A stretch of 64,000 nucleotides of DNA from Astropecten irregularis (GCA_963971285.1 OZ020265.1:5434270-5498269); one strand, 5' to 3'. Numbered from the stretch's first letter, positions 11,416 through 24,364 are shown. Notes: a model not told the origin generated them from the letters alone. Made by a program: numbers and translations.

Positions 11416-11770
11416 TCATACTTTGGTTTCGTCAAAGAAATACAGATTCGTGGGCACAAATGCCAAAGAAGATACAGTAAAAGTAATCTGTGAAAATGTC
11501 AGTCCCCAAGGGTGCCCACTTTTTGAGAAAATAGTAAAAAACGGCCACGGTATTTTGTTAAAGTCTTTTCTCTTTTATTTTTGATCTTTTAAAAGATCAA
11601 ACAGATTTTCGGTCATTGTTCTACAAATTTGTGGATAAATACAGCATTTCAGGGGGAAACATTTTTAACGGTATGTTTCTATCAAAACCATCTTCATACC
11701 TTGTAGGTTATAGGTAAATCTGTGAACATTTCTGTTTTGGTTTCTTACCAAAGTATGATACTACCTTTAA
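11399..11770 (+). mobile_element. MITE-A, near full-length copy
   Basis: About 370-bp TIR element. Its ends are TTAAAGG...ATCATACTTTGG and the mirror ACCAAAGTATGATACTACCTTTAA. The central palindrome GATCTTTTAAAAGATC is present. It abuts the LINE remnant. This is one of at least nine copies in the window. Confidence 0.85.
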
Positions 11771-12506
11771 GACTGTTGCAGAATATGACAGTATCTTGAA
11801 GGCTTGAACAAAATTAAGGAACCTAATGTTACTTGAAGAACGAAATAAGAGGAGTCTTTGTGCACTGATGTTTGTGGTTACCATGGCACAAATCCTTATT
11901 ATTTAGCTAGATCGTATTGTTGCGAGTTTTTACACCATTTGTATCACCTTTGAATAAAAGTTAAACTAGTTCGATAATTCATTTAAGCTCGTTAAGCTCA
12001 CGTTCAGTACACAACGCCTAATGTGGCGAATTGTATAAAAATTATAGATGTAATAATAACAAAATTTCATTCTGCGTTTAAAGTTTTATGGCAATTAATA
12101 TTTGAAACAATCATATCAGTGTTACAAAATTAATTATTGTAGACACTGATATATCCTTTATTCTTATTCTGTCCAATTGTTAGAATTAGTCTGTAACATA
12201 ATTAATATTCATTAATTATTAAATATTTGTAAAATTCAGAAATTTTTTTCATCTTTTTTCACTTAAACAATTATTAGCTCTTATAATCGTTACACTAATC
12301 TCGATCTAAATGTTTCTTTTTCTTGACGTTATGTTTGCTTTGCTCTAAATTTTTCACGTTTTACATAGAAGATGTCGTTACGATATCGAAAACGCATTTC
12401 TGTATATCAGCACTTTGTGAACTAGTTCAAATATTATGTACTCAACTGTTTTAGCATTCAAACATAAAGTGTGTATTAGTCATTTTGAACGTGTGGCGTT
12501 TATTAA
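11771..12506. other. AT-rich non-genic stretch
   Basis: No exon, RNA gene or clear repeat recognised. Composition is strongly A/T rich with poly-T and TTAAT runs. Confidence 0.5.
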
Positions 12507-12674
12507 TACTGGCGATTGACAAAAGTGCGCCACCATGAGTTTGAAACGCGTTGGCCAATCACAATGCGCTGTATTTGGCGACAAACTGCGCATGTGGACA
12601 GATGCGCAGTTTATCGACAAATTTGCACAATGCGTTGCAAACTCATGGAGGCGCACTATTGTGAAACGCCCGTA
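12507..12674. mobile_element. Short TIR element with GGGCGTTTCACAAT-type ends
   Basis: The arms TACTGGCG...AAAGTGCGCCACCATGAGTTTG and TACGGGCGTTTCACAATAGTGCGCC (read from the right end) pair over about 45 bp. The right terminus matches the ends of the element at 36045-36432, so they are relatives with different interiors. Confidence 0.65.
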
Positions 12675-12841
12675 CTGGAAGTGCGTTTAGGTTTTATTAA
12701 ATATGTTCGCCCAAAAATGATTGGAAAATTGAGTTCCATTCGTAAGCACCTTTCTTAAACCGCACGTTCAAATTAATTATGAATGTATACAAATTATCAA
12801 TTTCACCCATTTGTTAAATCTAAAAAGTCCTGTGCGTGGTT

Positions 12842-13939
12842 GGAACAAAATTATAGGTTTTCCCGCACATTTTAAAACTGTTTTCATTCAATTTCCAAAG
12901 CGAGTAACTTCAATTTCGAATCGGAGATTCCTCATCGGAATAATCCCATGTTCAATTTCGTCTTTGGTCTTCCATTTTGACACTTTGCCACCCAATTTGA
13001 TCATTTGCCGTACATTTTAATCAAAGACAATTCAATTTCGTCGACCGCAGCTGCCAAACGGATCAATTTCGTTATTTTGCAATCAAATTCGTCTAACATT
13101 CATTTAAATTCGTCACATGATTATATGCCGTCCTCCATTTTTTTAAAGTTCCGTTTAATCGTTTCATTTTTACTTTAAACATTACTTACTACTGTCGGAA
13201 GAAAACTTGTCTGACGCAGAAACACACCCGAACTGAGAATGTATGATGTGCTTTTCGAAAATAATGTTAGCCTATTTGAGTGTGATACATTCTGATCGGC
13301 ATTTTTGTTTGGCGGGAAAATCCCCAGTAGAGGAAAGATGTTTTTTAGAATATGCATACAAGAAATAAGCAGGCCTATACTTCATTACAATAAAAGATGT
13401 ATGCGTTATTTCACATCTTTTTCGGAATAGTCCACACCATCACTTGGTTGTATGGCCCTCTGGCACAGTTTCCATTTGGATCCATTTGCCTACGTGACGA
13501 AGATTTCTGATGTTCGGAGTATAAAGTGGTGTAAGACGGTTCGAAATCATGAGAGCAAGTGAAAGAAACTAGGCTACATGTAGCCTTAAAAGGGGCTTAT
13601 AAAGTGCATATACCTATAAGCTTTTTTACAAAGCTGGTTTCAGTCAGATTTTCAGTTTAATTTGAACGACAAATTCTTGAAATCGCTTGGCAAAAGACGA
13701 ATTTTATCATTCATTATGTGATCAGGTGAGACGAATTAGAGTGATATCTGACGAAAACGAATGAAAACTGACGAAACCGATTGACCATTGATCAATTCGA
13801 ATGACCAATGACTAAATTGAATGTAGCATTTGCACATTTCCAGTCTTCTCGGGACGAAATTGAAGAGAAGTGCTTAGGAAATTGAATGAAAAAAAGTTTG
13901 AAAATGTGCGGGAAAACTTCTATTAGAATTTTGGGAACA
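12842..13939. mobile_element. 1.1-kb foldback element with AATTTCGTC subterminal repeats
   Basis: The left arm contains GGTTTTCCCGCACATTTT then CATTCAATTTCC. The right arm is the reverse complement with about 15-20% mismatch. Inside the left arm CAATTTCGTC-like motifs recur about every 30-50 bp (about 12900-13120), and in the right arm their complement GACGAAATTG recurs (about 13680-13870). The middle is T-rich and non-coding. Confidence 0.7.
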
Positions 13940-16854
13940 AATTTAATGATTTCTTTTTCAATATCATAAGGTTCACATCGACTTTATGCTCCTTTTGTGA
14001 GTCTGAAGATGAAACTCTGATACACATTTGTTTGTTTTTGTAAATCTAGAATGTCCTTTTGGTCAGCAGTGTTTAACTGGATTAAAGGTAATATCATACT
14101 TAAATTTTTGTCAAAGAAATACAGATTCATGGGCAATTATATCAAGGAAGATACAGTAACAGTCATCTGTGGAAATTTCAGTCCCATACGGTGCCCACCT
14201 TTTGAATTAAAAAATTACTTCCACGTAGTCCTAACATTTAACTTGATTGACTTTTTCATTTAGCTCCGAACCATGTCAGAAAACTTCAAACCAGTTGTTG
14301 ATTTTAGTATGATTTAGCGTGCGAATCTTTGTTAACGTTTCCTGTGGCCGTGCAGCGATACTCGTCGATCAGCACATGGTGACTGCTTAACATTGTGTGT
14401 CAGCATGGTCATGTGTGCGAATAATGGATCACAACACCAACATTGCAGAGGGTCTGTGACTGCAAGTTAAGATGTTTCCATGAAAAAATGAGTTTAAAGG
14501 TGACCTCATGCAGTCCGAACCTATTTTTTTACCCTTTCCATTTAGCTCATCCGAACCATGTCAGAAAACAGTGTTGTTCATTTAAATACCGTGCGAATTT
14601 TGGTTAACATTACCTGTGCAGCGATAGAGTAGTTAGCAATAAATTTCCCTTGGTTTGACAAGCCAAAACGCGTACAAAAAGCACACGCATAAGAATGACA
14701 ATTAATGTACTCAAAATTCGAAACTCTATCAAACTCTGTAAATCCGAACTGTACTCCAACGCTAGTATAAACACTGCAGAATAAACATGACAGACATCGC
14801 AATGTTGTCGTGTTAAAACGACACTGTTTTCTACAGTAGTGTACGTGTAGGTTAGGTCTTGGACGCCTTCACTGTACGTATACAGTTCATGCACGTGCAT
14901 ACATTTTACATTGCACTGTCCATGTAGTGAACGTGAAGTATTATTAAAGGGGCTGTATCGTCTCGCCGAGCGATCAAATGTTGATCAAATGTGTGTATTA
15001 TGCATATGGAGATCAATGGTGAAAACGTAAATTCCCGTACGCGCTGAAAGTGCCCCCATACCAACGTGCATTTTTGATAATTCGCCCCTTCGTGAAAACT
15101 TGAAACAGCACTTTTGGTGAAATTCGCCCTTTACTGATTTTCATGATCTAATTGATTTATTTTGCCAAAATAATTTCGCCAAGATGTCCGTTACAATACC
15201 CCTAATCGATTTTGGCAAAAAAAAAAAAAATTCAAAAAATATTGATTTTTTTTTATATTGCCAAATTCGCCCCTCCGTGACAACGTCGACGATATGTTTT
15301 TCATTCAAATATGTTATTCTTTCAATATGAAAGAATGTATTTTTTCACCACAAAAGGTGGAAATCCCAATCCCGACCCAATGATGTAATTTCTTCAGTAG
15401 CACTACTAATAAATATACATAAGGGATTTCCATGAGACTTGCACCGTGCTGCATTTTATTTTCATAGATTTCTTTCCAAAAATGTCATCGTTTACCCAGA
15501 AAATGAAATGGTACAATACATGTAATTTGTCAACCTGCATGTTACAAGGGGTTTCTTGATTAAAAATGAATGGAAGTCCAAGGAAGAAGTTATCAGAGAA
15601 ATTTCCACGGCTCATTTTTGACACTAGTTTCAATTTAACACTTTTTGCAAGGCCTCAAAGCATACTAGTTTTTAAACACCAAAACAACGTCGGTGAAAAA
15701 AAAGGTTTTCATTAGTTGAAGGCATTGGGATTAAAATGTAATACACGTATAACAAATGTGACAGTGAACCGCAAATTGTGTCCATTTTGAGTCTTGAATG
15801 TGATTCTTTAGATCATTATTTTGTTAAATATATTTACTCGGTGTTGAAAGAATAAAGAGATTGATCAGGATGAAGTGATCGAGGAGCTGCTGAGTTTACA
15901 GCAGTCATTGTTGAAATAAATCGCCAAGTGTTTTCTTGTCTCCATTCATTCTTCTTCGCCTCCCATGTTGGTAAACCCGAATTTCACAATAAGCAAACCC
16001 TGCGTCTGGCACTAGATACAAAACTCTTTCAATTTCAAGGGAATACAAACTCAGGAATAGGTTGCTAAGGAAATATGTAAAGAGCAGTATGCCGTATCCA
16101 GTTGTAAAAGCACCTTTTATCCATGTTTTGCTTGTTTAACCTTACAGCGCAAAATAACACTGGGTCACAGTTCATCTTTCTGGGCCCAGAAACAGGCCCT
16201 TTAGTCTATTTAGGCTACATCTCCACTTTATCAGTGGGACACTTTTGAATATAATGAAAGTCTGTCTGGACAATCCTTTTGTTAAGCCATTGATATATGT
16301 AGGCATTTATCCATGCTTGGACCATAGAGCTCCAGGTGTCCTCTGCTATTGTCACTTGCATGCTTGGTCGCACAGGACCCACCTGTCTACACACACCCCG
16401 TATGTACATGTAGGTAATTAGGATATAGAAGTCATTTCACTCTCTCACAGACCCTTGTAGTGAACAGTCGAAGTCGTGAGCAGGTTTTGCCTGAGACACC
16501 CTTTCTGGGTCTATTTAGGAAAGTCCGTGTGCACAGCTTTTACTCCCCTTTAAGGGTAGTTTATTTACTTGTAGGTACCTGTAGTTGTTAATATTTATAA
16601 ACTTAGCTTAGGGAAACTTGACCGACTTAATCTTGCAGTTGGTGTGTCACTGTGGTGCTGGCAGTAGTAAACAACCACCAAAAATAGTGTACACACCCTC
16701 CAAGTCAGCATCAGTCCGGAGCTGCGCCGAGAAAGACGGAACATTGGAAGGGGTAAGCAAACATTTATTTTTAGCTCTTGCTTTCTTGGATAATCAGAGT
16801 CAATTTGTTTAAAAGAAAACTATCATAGAGCATCGGTCCTCATAGAGACCTTGT
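13940..16854. other. Non-genic stretch
   Basis: Apart from a MITE-A half copy (14082-14225), I see one diverged direct repeat of about 85 bp (14262-14345 and 14540-14630, sharing CCGAACCATGTCAGAAAAC). No exon is supported: open frames are short and lack splice or homology signals. Confidence 0.5.
14082..14225 (+). mobile_element. MITE-A, left-half fragment
   Basis: Starts TTAAAGGTAATATCATACTT and keeps the conserved CAAAGAAATACAGATTCATG and CAGTCCCATACGGTGCCCAC blocks, then diverges; the right half is missing. Confidence 0.8.
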
Positions 16855-16976
16855 GCAAAAGTGGGCACCGTATGGGACTGAAATTTTCATAGATGACTGT
16901 TAATTACTGTATCTTCCATGATATTTTTGCCCATGAATCTGCATTTATTCGAACACGAAGTATGATATTACCTATT
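16855..16976 (-). mobile_element. MITE-A, half fragment
   Basis: Reverse-oriented half copy with GTGGGCACCGTATGGGACTG, the TGCCCATGAATCTGCATTT block and a terminal AGTATGATATTACCT. Confidence 0.8.
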
Positions 16977-17964
16977 ATGTTACCCATGGAAAATACTTTC
17001 TTTCCTCCATGTTTTACAAAAAACACTCACAACAAAACAAACAAATAGTCTAGGCGTGGATCTAACGTTAAACGGAAAAGAGGAAAATCAAAAGACAAAA
17101 TAACTCTTGTTTCTTTTGCGCAGTGCTACTGCCGTACAAATAATAGACGTTACTAAAAGGTTACGGCTAAAACACGCCGCCATCGCGCGTGCGCAGTTAC
17201 AGTGCCGTAACTATAGCCATTGTGAAATGCGTTACGGCTGCCGTAACGCTGGCCACTGCGATTTATCATACCTCCTCAAACGAATGTCGCTTAGCAACTT
17301 TGGCGCTCTACGCGCACATAGATTGGCTGAGCGCTGTGCGCATCGCGTATCTAGGTAAACAGTACGCGCAATCGTCCAATCATAGAGATGTATTTGAATG
17401 ATGCGAGCCGTAGTCGCGAACTAGACGATGTGATTTTGTTTTGCATACGACGGTTTGTTTACAAACTCCAGCGGATTGATACGAAGTAAAGGTTTTACCG
17501 GCGATGATGTCATTGCTATTAATAGAAAGACGAGTCAACGCTCGTTTCAATGATTCCACATACACCTCACATACACAAACAGATCAGTATGAATACGCGA
17601 TGTGAATAACGTCAGATTTTGAGAGATTTTCCTTAGATTTGGTAAAAGAAGACAGAAACATACTTCAAGCATGTCCTAGAAAGCATCATTTTTACCAAAT
17701 TTCCTTAAATTATTCCGACATAATTATCAGCACGGAGAATCAAAGATACTTCTCCTATCCATAAACAAGACAAAAAATCGAGTAATTGTTTGCGATTCGG
17801 CAACTTCAGACGCCGGTCGTGGGTTTGAATCCCACCTTTGCCAACGATTTATCTTCCGGTGCAATCAACAAGCGGGTTATGGTGCGTCTAACGATAACTA
17901 CGTCTAGCAATCTAGACTACAGGCACACGCGTGATTTCGTGCGGGAGGCAAACAGGTCCATGCA
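16977..17964. other. Non-genic stretch with TTACGGC repeats
   Basis: No gene recognised. Several TTACGGC/GCCGTAA motifs between about 17110 and 17265 can pair with one another. The sequence around 17812-17850 resembles a tRNA T-arm (GTGGGTTTGAATCCCAC) without a matching 5' half. Confidence 0.45.
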
Positions 17965-18108
17965 ATGGGGGACTTTGGAGAACCGGTCTCCTAGTCAAGA
18001 GCGCAAGCCCACGCAAGTATAAGAGCATGCGCGCGTTGTTTTGCGCCTGCGCTGTTGTGCGTGCGCGTACGATGTTGACTTGAAGACCGGTTCTCCAAAG
18101 TCTCCCAT
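17965..18108. mobile_element. TIR element, ATGGGAGAC family
   Basis: Ends are ATGGGGGACTTTGGAGAACC and its mirror GGTTCTCCAAAGTCTCCCAT, with a GC-rich centre of alternating GCGCATGCGC-type sequence. The same family occurs at 53278-53375 and as the outer shell of the nest at 57036-58758. Confidence 0.85.
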
Positions 18109-18450
18109 TTACACATGACCACGTTCAATGTGGTGTAATTTACAGGTTGCTGCAAAGTGGTATAATGGTACAATATTGCTTCATATCAAATATGATAACA
18201 AATACATTGTTAAGTCTGCACAATTAAGCATGAGGTCCTGCATGTGCATTAGTAACCATGATGTCGTGGGTTCGAATCCCACCTGACATGATTTTGTTTT
18301 TCATGTGAAGTGCTTATCTACGTCTTTCCATCTCCTCGACGGATAAATTAACAATAACATATTGATGATCACGGCGCCTGCCGATAAGGGATTTGATTAA
18401 CGCCGCCTGACATCAGCTAGCTCGGTGGCCCATAGCGGCATGGCATCTGT

Positions 18451-18654
18451 ATACACGGGTTTACACCATGGCGGCAATCTTAGATTTTGATCGCAACTTC
18501 AAAACGAGGCACTTCCACGCATGCGCACTTTTCGAAGTGTAAACCCGTCCATTGTCGAAGACAATACACGGGTTTACACTTCGGCGGTTTTGATCGCGAC
18601 TTCGAAACGAGGCACTACCACGCATGCGCTTTTTAGAAGTGTAAACCCGTGTAT
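18451..18654. mobile_element. Tandem pair of ATACACGGGTTTACAC TIR elements
   Basis: Two head-to-tail copies, about 18451-18547 and 18564-18654. Each starts ATACACGGGTTTACAC, ends GAAGTGTAAACCCGTGTAT (the first end is slightly worn), and shares the ACGAGGCACT...CACGCATGCGC core. A third copy is at 53374-53444. Confidence 0.85.
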
Positions 18655-18855
18655 TGGTAACTAGGATGCCGTGGGTACGAATTCTACCTGATCCAGCACT
18701 GAGCAAGCCATAATCTGTTTCATGTGCGTTCAAAAGGCGCTTAGTGAAATGCTTATCTTAGAAGGGCAATATATCGTCTGCATACATGGCATGACTAGTA
18801 TGTTCGTTCCAGGTAGAGATACATGAGACACTGTCAGTGGCTTATAACAGTATTA

Positions 18856-20758
18856 GTCCGTGGGCCGTGGCCTTTTACTCGCTCGTTTCGTGACCATCAT
18901 CACCGAATTTGTTCCCACTTGGCATGGATGTAGATCTGACATTACTGAACAAGAATTGATTTGTTCCCACGTCCAATTCGTGTTCACTAAAGAGAAATTT
19001 GCGATAGAAAATCGTCAAATTTTACGTACAGAAAAAACATAAGAACAAATAGCGCCCTCAATCGGTAGAAAGTAATTATCTACATAATAATACTATAAGA
19101 AATGCATACCCGTGCTAATTTTTTTCCCGATGTAAAACCCTTTACATGATTGGAAACTGATCAAACTTCAACGTAATTATTTCTAGGTACATTTTAATTG
19201 TCGTTTTAATTAAAAGATAGTTAGGTGAATGCCTGAATGGAAAATATGACACATGTTTCTGAAGATGTTGCTCCCAGCAAACTGCTGTCGCAATTTGGCA
19301 TTGTTAATATGTATGAGATTCGGTTTTTGAAAACACTGGGAAATTATTCTAATGACTGTTTTGTTTTGAAATGTAGAATTTCCACCACGAACAATGATAA
19401 TTCATTATGCAAAACAATGGTCTTACACAAAAGACGGGCCCTACACTTGTACAATTTATAGCATTTTGTTCAATTATTATTATGACTTTAAATTTGTTCC
19501 GAAAACAGAGATTTCACCACTTCATTTTGTGATGGGCTCCATACAATAGTCTTTACCACTAAACAAACATTGCATTCATGATAAAGAATTAAATAAAAAT
19601 ATGACTGAAATTCCAACGAAGGATGTTAACATTGTATATTAAAAACAATTATAACAATAACATTACTTTGCTCATAACACTAAATATACCCCAAATAATA
19701 TATTTTCTTAGGATACATTGGCTATGTGTGCTTTTGCAATGAGCTGCATGTAGGGTGAAAAGTAAAATATATGATTGCAAAGGGTAAAAAAGAGTACATG
19801 TACTTACACTTCACACTGTCACTTTCACTGTCTGATCCATCATGGGTACACATGAAATAATACCCCTGTAAAAGGTTAAGCTTAATCGGCCATCTGAGTC
19901 TCAAGAGAATATTATTGAAAAACTTTGTCAATTCTTTTCTTATAAAATATAAAGAATACTGAGTTTTGATCATGCGTGACAAGATATTTCTGTTAGTGTT
20001 TTCTAAAAAAGAAATATACATCTTATAATAAGCATTTTGGACCAAACTATTTTAACAGCAAAATCATGTGAGATCATACAGGGTGTGTGGCTTGAAATAA
20101 AGATTCCTTTGTGGGAATAAAGTAATGTATGCAACTATATTGAAGTCTCAACTTCATTGTGATAATTGTTTTGTTTTCTTTGTCATCAAATATTTTTATT
20201 GTAATTTTATTTAAATTAAATATTCTGGTAGGTTCAAAACGTCAGGCATTCCCAAGATTATTTTAGGCTCAATTGGTTGATGAGCAATTTGCAGCAGTTT
20301 GTTACTTCCTCATCATTTAGAAATTTGCTGGGAGAAACATCTTCAAAAACATGTGTCATGTTTTTCATCCAGCATTCACCTAATTTTCCCATAATTAAAA
20401 CGACAAATAAAATGTCCCTAGAAATAATTACGTTGAAGTTTGATCAGTTTCCAATCATGTAAAGGGTTTTTCATCGGGAATAAAATAAGCACGGGTATGC
20501 AGTTCCTATAGTTTTATTATGTAGATAATTACTTTCTACAGATTGAGGGCGCTGTTTGTTCTTATGTTTTTTCTGTACGTAAAATTTGACGATTTTCTAT
20601 CGCAAATTTCTCTTTAGTGAACATAAATTGGACGTGGGAACAAATCAATTCTTGTTTAGTAATGTCAGATCTACATCCATGCCGAATGGGAACAAATTCG
20701 GTGATGATGGTCACGTAACTCAAAAACTAAAGCGAATTTGGCCTCATGGCCCACGGAC
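18856..20758. mobile_element. 1.9-kb long-TIR element inserted 5' of transporter copy 1
   Basis: Ends are GTCCGTGGGCC...GGCCCACGGAC, flanked on each side by TA. The two arms match over about 450 bp with few differences, including a TGTAGATCTGACATTACT block and a TAGAAAGTAATTATCTACAT block. The middle (about 19320-20265) is AT-rich without a transposase frame. Its empty site is visible upstream of transporter copy 2, where the flanks AACA-TTAT-CTCCATCTTAT are contiguous (complement of about 47365-47400). Confidence 0.9.
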
Positions 20759-20785
20759 TATATCTCCATCTTATCTTTTTTGTAG

Positions 20786-20863
20786 GTCACATATGTCACT
20801 GCTTCTGCCCATAATATCCTCTTCATCGATTCATAATTACACATTGGAATATAAACTTCCAAC
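20786..20863 (+). other. 5' UTR part of transporter exon 1
   Basis: TTTTTTGTAG followed by GTCACATATGTCACTGCTTC marks an acceptor and a 78-nt leader to the ATG. Copies 2 and 3 keep the same acceptor and leader (TAG/GTCACATGTGTCACTGCTTC and TAG/ATCACATGTCTC). This implies a separate upstream 5' UTR exon that I could not place. Confidence 0.6.
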
Positions 20864-23800
20864 ATGGGCGAGAGAAGCACAGTAGCATTGTCCGGAGCTG
20901 GTGGGAGCCGCGGTCGTTACATCGGACTTGCAGCTATCCTCGGCACGTGGTGGACTTGGTTCCTTTGGATTTGGGCAGTCAAATGTCTAGCAGTCCTGCT
21001 ACCGACCCTACGTGACCAGATGGACACTCACACGTGGGCGATTGGGTGGATGATCGTGATCCTGGAAGTCTCGGCAGATGTGATAGGTAAGAGTGATGTC
21101 AACTCCTACTTTCAGCTTTACTGAATTCCTCGTGTAGCGTCATATATTTACATTACATACATTTGAAGCAAAACATAAAATAATTTTTAAAACATTTATA
21201 CACAAAACATATAAATACTGGTATGAAAATGCCATCATTGGGCCTTGTTTCTAAGAAGATGTATTTATTGAAAAGTGAACAAAGACAACTTAAATGGGAT
21301 TACCGTACCCGCGCAATTACCAACTGAGCCACCCAGCCCTATGTTGGCTATGTTGGTGGTGTCCCTTAATATTCAGCTTCTCTTGTGGTTATTTGGTTAT
21401 TAGAATCTATTTATTTCTCACGTATTCATTTATTTGATTACAATGATCCATTAATTTATCGTAATTTATATCAAGCGACCTGTTCGAAACCCTTTTCTGT
21501 GTGTAAACTTTGTTATACTATGGCTATGGTTTAATGTACAGGACGCACTTTATACTATCTGAATTGTTTTCAATGTGTGTGATACTTTTTAAAGGTCCAT
21601 TCGCGCCTCCACTGGGGAAATATTTCGGCATCAGGATTTGCGTTATGGCGAGCGGAGTGATTCTCACCGCTGCCTTGATTCTGGCGTCCATCTCTGATTT
21701 GCTTGTCATGGTGATAGTATTAGCTTTGCTGGCAGGTAAGTCAGGGCAAAATGTACCACTAGAGGGCGCCAGCTTTAAGGCGCCATATTTATACCTTTCT
21801 ATTGCAACCTCGCAACGTGCTGACCAAGTTTTTGTTGTTGTTGCTGTTGTTCACATTCCAATTTCAATCCTAAAAAATGTTTTATGATTGTGCGTCTTTC
21901 TTTTGCCATTTTAGGACCGGCTCTGGGAGTGTCCAATGTTTTGGGCAGAGAGTTGATCGGTAGTTACTACCAGGGAACACAGGGAGTGACAACTGCCTAC
22001 TCCATCTCTCACACTGGTGCATCCGTCGCGTATATGGTTATACCGGCCTTTTCTCAGTTGTTTCTTAATATCTACGGATGGAGAGGGACAATCTTACTAA
22101 TCGCTGGGATATGCTCTCATTTGATCGCATGCGGTGCATTGTTGGGACTTGCACGTGAAGATCCAACTAGCACTGCCTATGCGCCGTTAGCAAGTGATGG
22201 TGAAGGTACAGTCGACCAAGACGAAGGGACACAGCAGAGTAAGCCAAGGAATCGCGCCTGGGCAGCTGTACTTTCTGCATTGCGAAGTCTAATCATTAAT
22301 CTTCTCTTCGATGTGTCTTTCTGGCTGTATGCAACACAGATGATTTTATCTCAATTCTGCAACTTGGCATGGTTGGTGTACTTCATTCCCTCATACACAC
22401 AGACCAAGGGGTTTACCGCTGAGGACGCCGCCACATTCACCGCCATCGTGGGTGTAACACGGATAGTCGTTGGTGTCATCATCATTTCCGCTATTAATAA
22501 ATTTCAGTTGATCAGCACAAATACCCTCCTAGGGTTGGGTTTAATGATTGTGCCGGCGTATTACTTCATCGACCCATGGCTGACGTCATATTGGTTGAAT
22601 GTAGCCAACGTCACAATGTATGGCGTTGGCGTTTGCATTATCTGGCTCATTTTGGACGTCATACTGATTGATATGGTCGACATTGAGCAGCTGGGGAGTG
22701 CATTTGGTTGGATCGGAATGATTTCAAGTACCCTACGGTTCTGTCTGCTATACTTACCAGGTGCGTGGACACTGGGGTGGTGTTGGGGTGGGGGTGGGAG
22801 CGGGATACGAAACGGATGCTCTGGCCCAGGCTGCATGTCATTTATCCATTATAAAAAACGGGTAACCAAACAGAGGCTTCTGGCTGCGCATCAGAGGTAG
22901 ATTACTTGGCTTGAAGAGAAAAAAAAATACATAGCTGTAGCGTCAATGAAACACCACAGCCTATAATTTTCAACATACGGATGACAGAGCTGGAGCCCGA
23001 GTCTAAGCCTCCGTTTCGTAAACCCCCAATAATACGGGCAATTCAAAATAGTGCTCCCATAGAGTTTGCCAAGTGCATGATCAATACACTCACTCTGTGC
23101 GGATTATTTCGACCCTTTGAAGATGCGCATTTAGGCTTTAGTGAATTTCAAAAAAGTTTGAATTTGAAGTTCTGAATAGGCTAAAAGGATGTTCTGGCAA
23201 TATATAAGACCTACCAGAGTAAAAAAAAAATATCTCAAAAAAAGTTGCCCAACCTGAAATTGAAAATTATGTTAAAAAGTGCTTGAGTCATAGTGACTCA
23301 GCGTTTTATAGTTTTTTTAGATTTCCAATCAATGTTTCTTCTCATGTCGTATTTCTCATGATGTTCCCTTTGAATTTGTAACAAGGTGACTTATGGCATT
23401 GCCTTTAACTTGTTTCAGTAATGATTTAATTAACTAAATATTTTAATTGATTTGAATCAAAGAAAATATGTGAAATATCAATTAAAGTCCTGGTACATAG
23501 CACATGTGCATACTTTAAAAGGACAATCATGTAAGCATCAATGTTCTGCTTGATGAATTGTTATTCATGTACAGTTGATGCTCGTCCCGGTCTACTCTTT
23601 TCTAGTACAGTATAAACATGTGCCTCCTATCCTTGACATAATTTTTGGTACTGGTAGGGATGTCTGGTCCAAGCTTGGAAAGAGTAAGCTTTGGCAAAGT
23701 GAGAAAAAAGTCAACTTAAATATTCAAGGAATTAGCCGCTGTAGCTAGGTCATCAATATTTACATTGCATGAAAAATAGTATACTCCGGTTATAAAGAAG

Positions 23801-24364
23801 TAGCTAGAATCAGCCAAATTTCTTCGTTATAACAAGTGTCTTGGACCAGCTAAAAAAACTTACCTTACTAAGAAATTACAAAGCAGTGCAACTACTACAA
23901 ACTTCACAATACCTATACCGTACAAGCCCTCCGATACAGGATTATATCCAGGATTTTCCGGTTTTGGGGTGCACCAATTCAATAATGAATGATGCATTTT
24001 GGGGTAATCAGAGCTGGCTTATTTTGTCTTCCCTTCGTTTTCTTCTCTTATTGAATTGTTTTTCCATTGTTTTTATTTGCTTTTTTTTTTTTCGTTGCTT
24101 TTCTGTTTTCGGATGGAAGAGAAGGAGGCTAACCACGCCCCCCCCCATTCGCCCCTGTGATAGTCTATTTTAGCTCATACATTCAGGAAGTTTATCATTG
24201 ATAGAGATTGGTATGTCGATTTATTACACTTTTCTTATCTCTGTTTAGGTCTGTTGTATGATAGAACAGGGAGTTACAGTGCGGTCTTCATGTCTCTGGG
24301 AGGGGTTCATCTCATTGCCTTCCTGGCATTCTTGGCGATGGTTTGGCGACAATCTCGGAAGTAA
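20864..24364 (+). CDS. SLC16/monocarboxylate-transporter-like protein, copy 1
   Basis: Predicted plasma-membrane MFS transporter of the SLC16 type; the substrate is unknown. Coding exons: 20864-21086, 21595-21735, 21915-22760, 24249-24364, all joined in phase 1 at Gly codons with GT-AG signals. The product is 441 residues. Twelve hydrophobic segments are visible, six before and six after an acidic cytosolic loop (REDPTSTAYAPLASDGEG to about QSKPRNR). Conserved features include AVLLPTLRDQMDTHTW after TM1, the YGWRGT turn and LLYDRTGSY before TM12. The start ATG follows AACTTCCAAC, and all three paralogues align from it. A 5' UTR acceptor lies at about 20785, so at least one upstream non-coding exon exists. 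No lesion is seen. Confidence 0.88.
21300..21350 (-). repeat. tRNA-derived SINE head fragment
   Basis: The complement reads GGCTGGGTGGCTCAGTTGGTAATTGCGCGGGTACGG, with an A-box-like GTGGCTCAGTTGG but no B box. It lies in transporter intron 1. Confidence 0.5.
22802..23027 (+). mobile_element. Hexamer-tipped foldback element in intron 3 of transporter copy 1
   Basis: Ends are GGGATACGAAACGGATGCTC and the mirror GCCTCCGTTTCGTAAACCCCC, about 40 bp after the exon 3 donor. Only one or two diverged hexamers remain at each tip. Copies 2 and 3 carry the same element at the same position (43204-43429 and 55262-55490). Confidence 0.8.

Noticed and set aside
18230..18295. tRNA gene near GTGGGTTCGAATCCCACCT
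   Set aside because: Only the T-arm/B-box half is convincing; the 5' half does not form D and acceptor stems. Probably a decayed SINE head. The same applies to 6770-6800, 17812-17850 and 47590-47640.
21884..22900. Exon 3 of transporter copy 1 read as a single 338-residue gene through the donor
   Set aside because: The reading past 22760 enters the intronic foldback element. All paralogues have a donor there, and exon 4 completes TM12.
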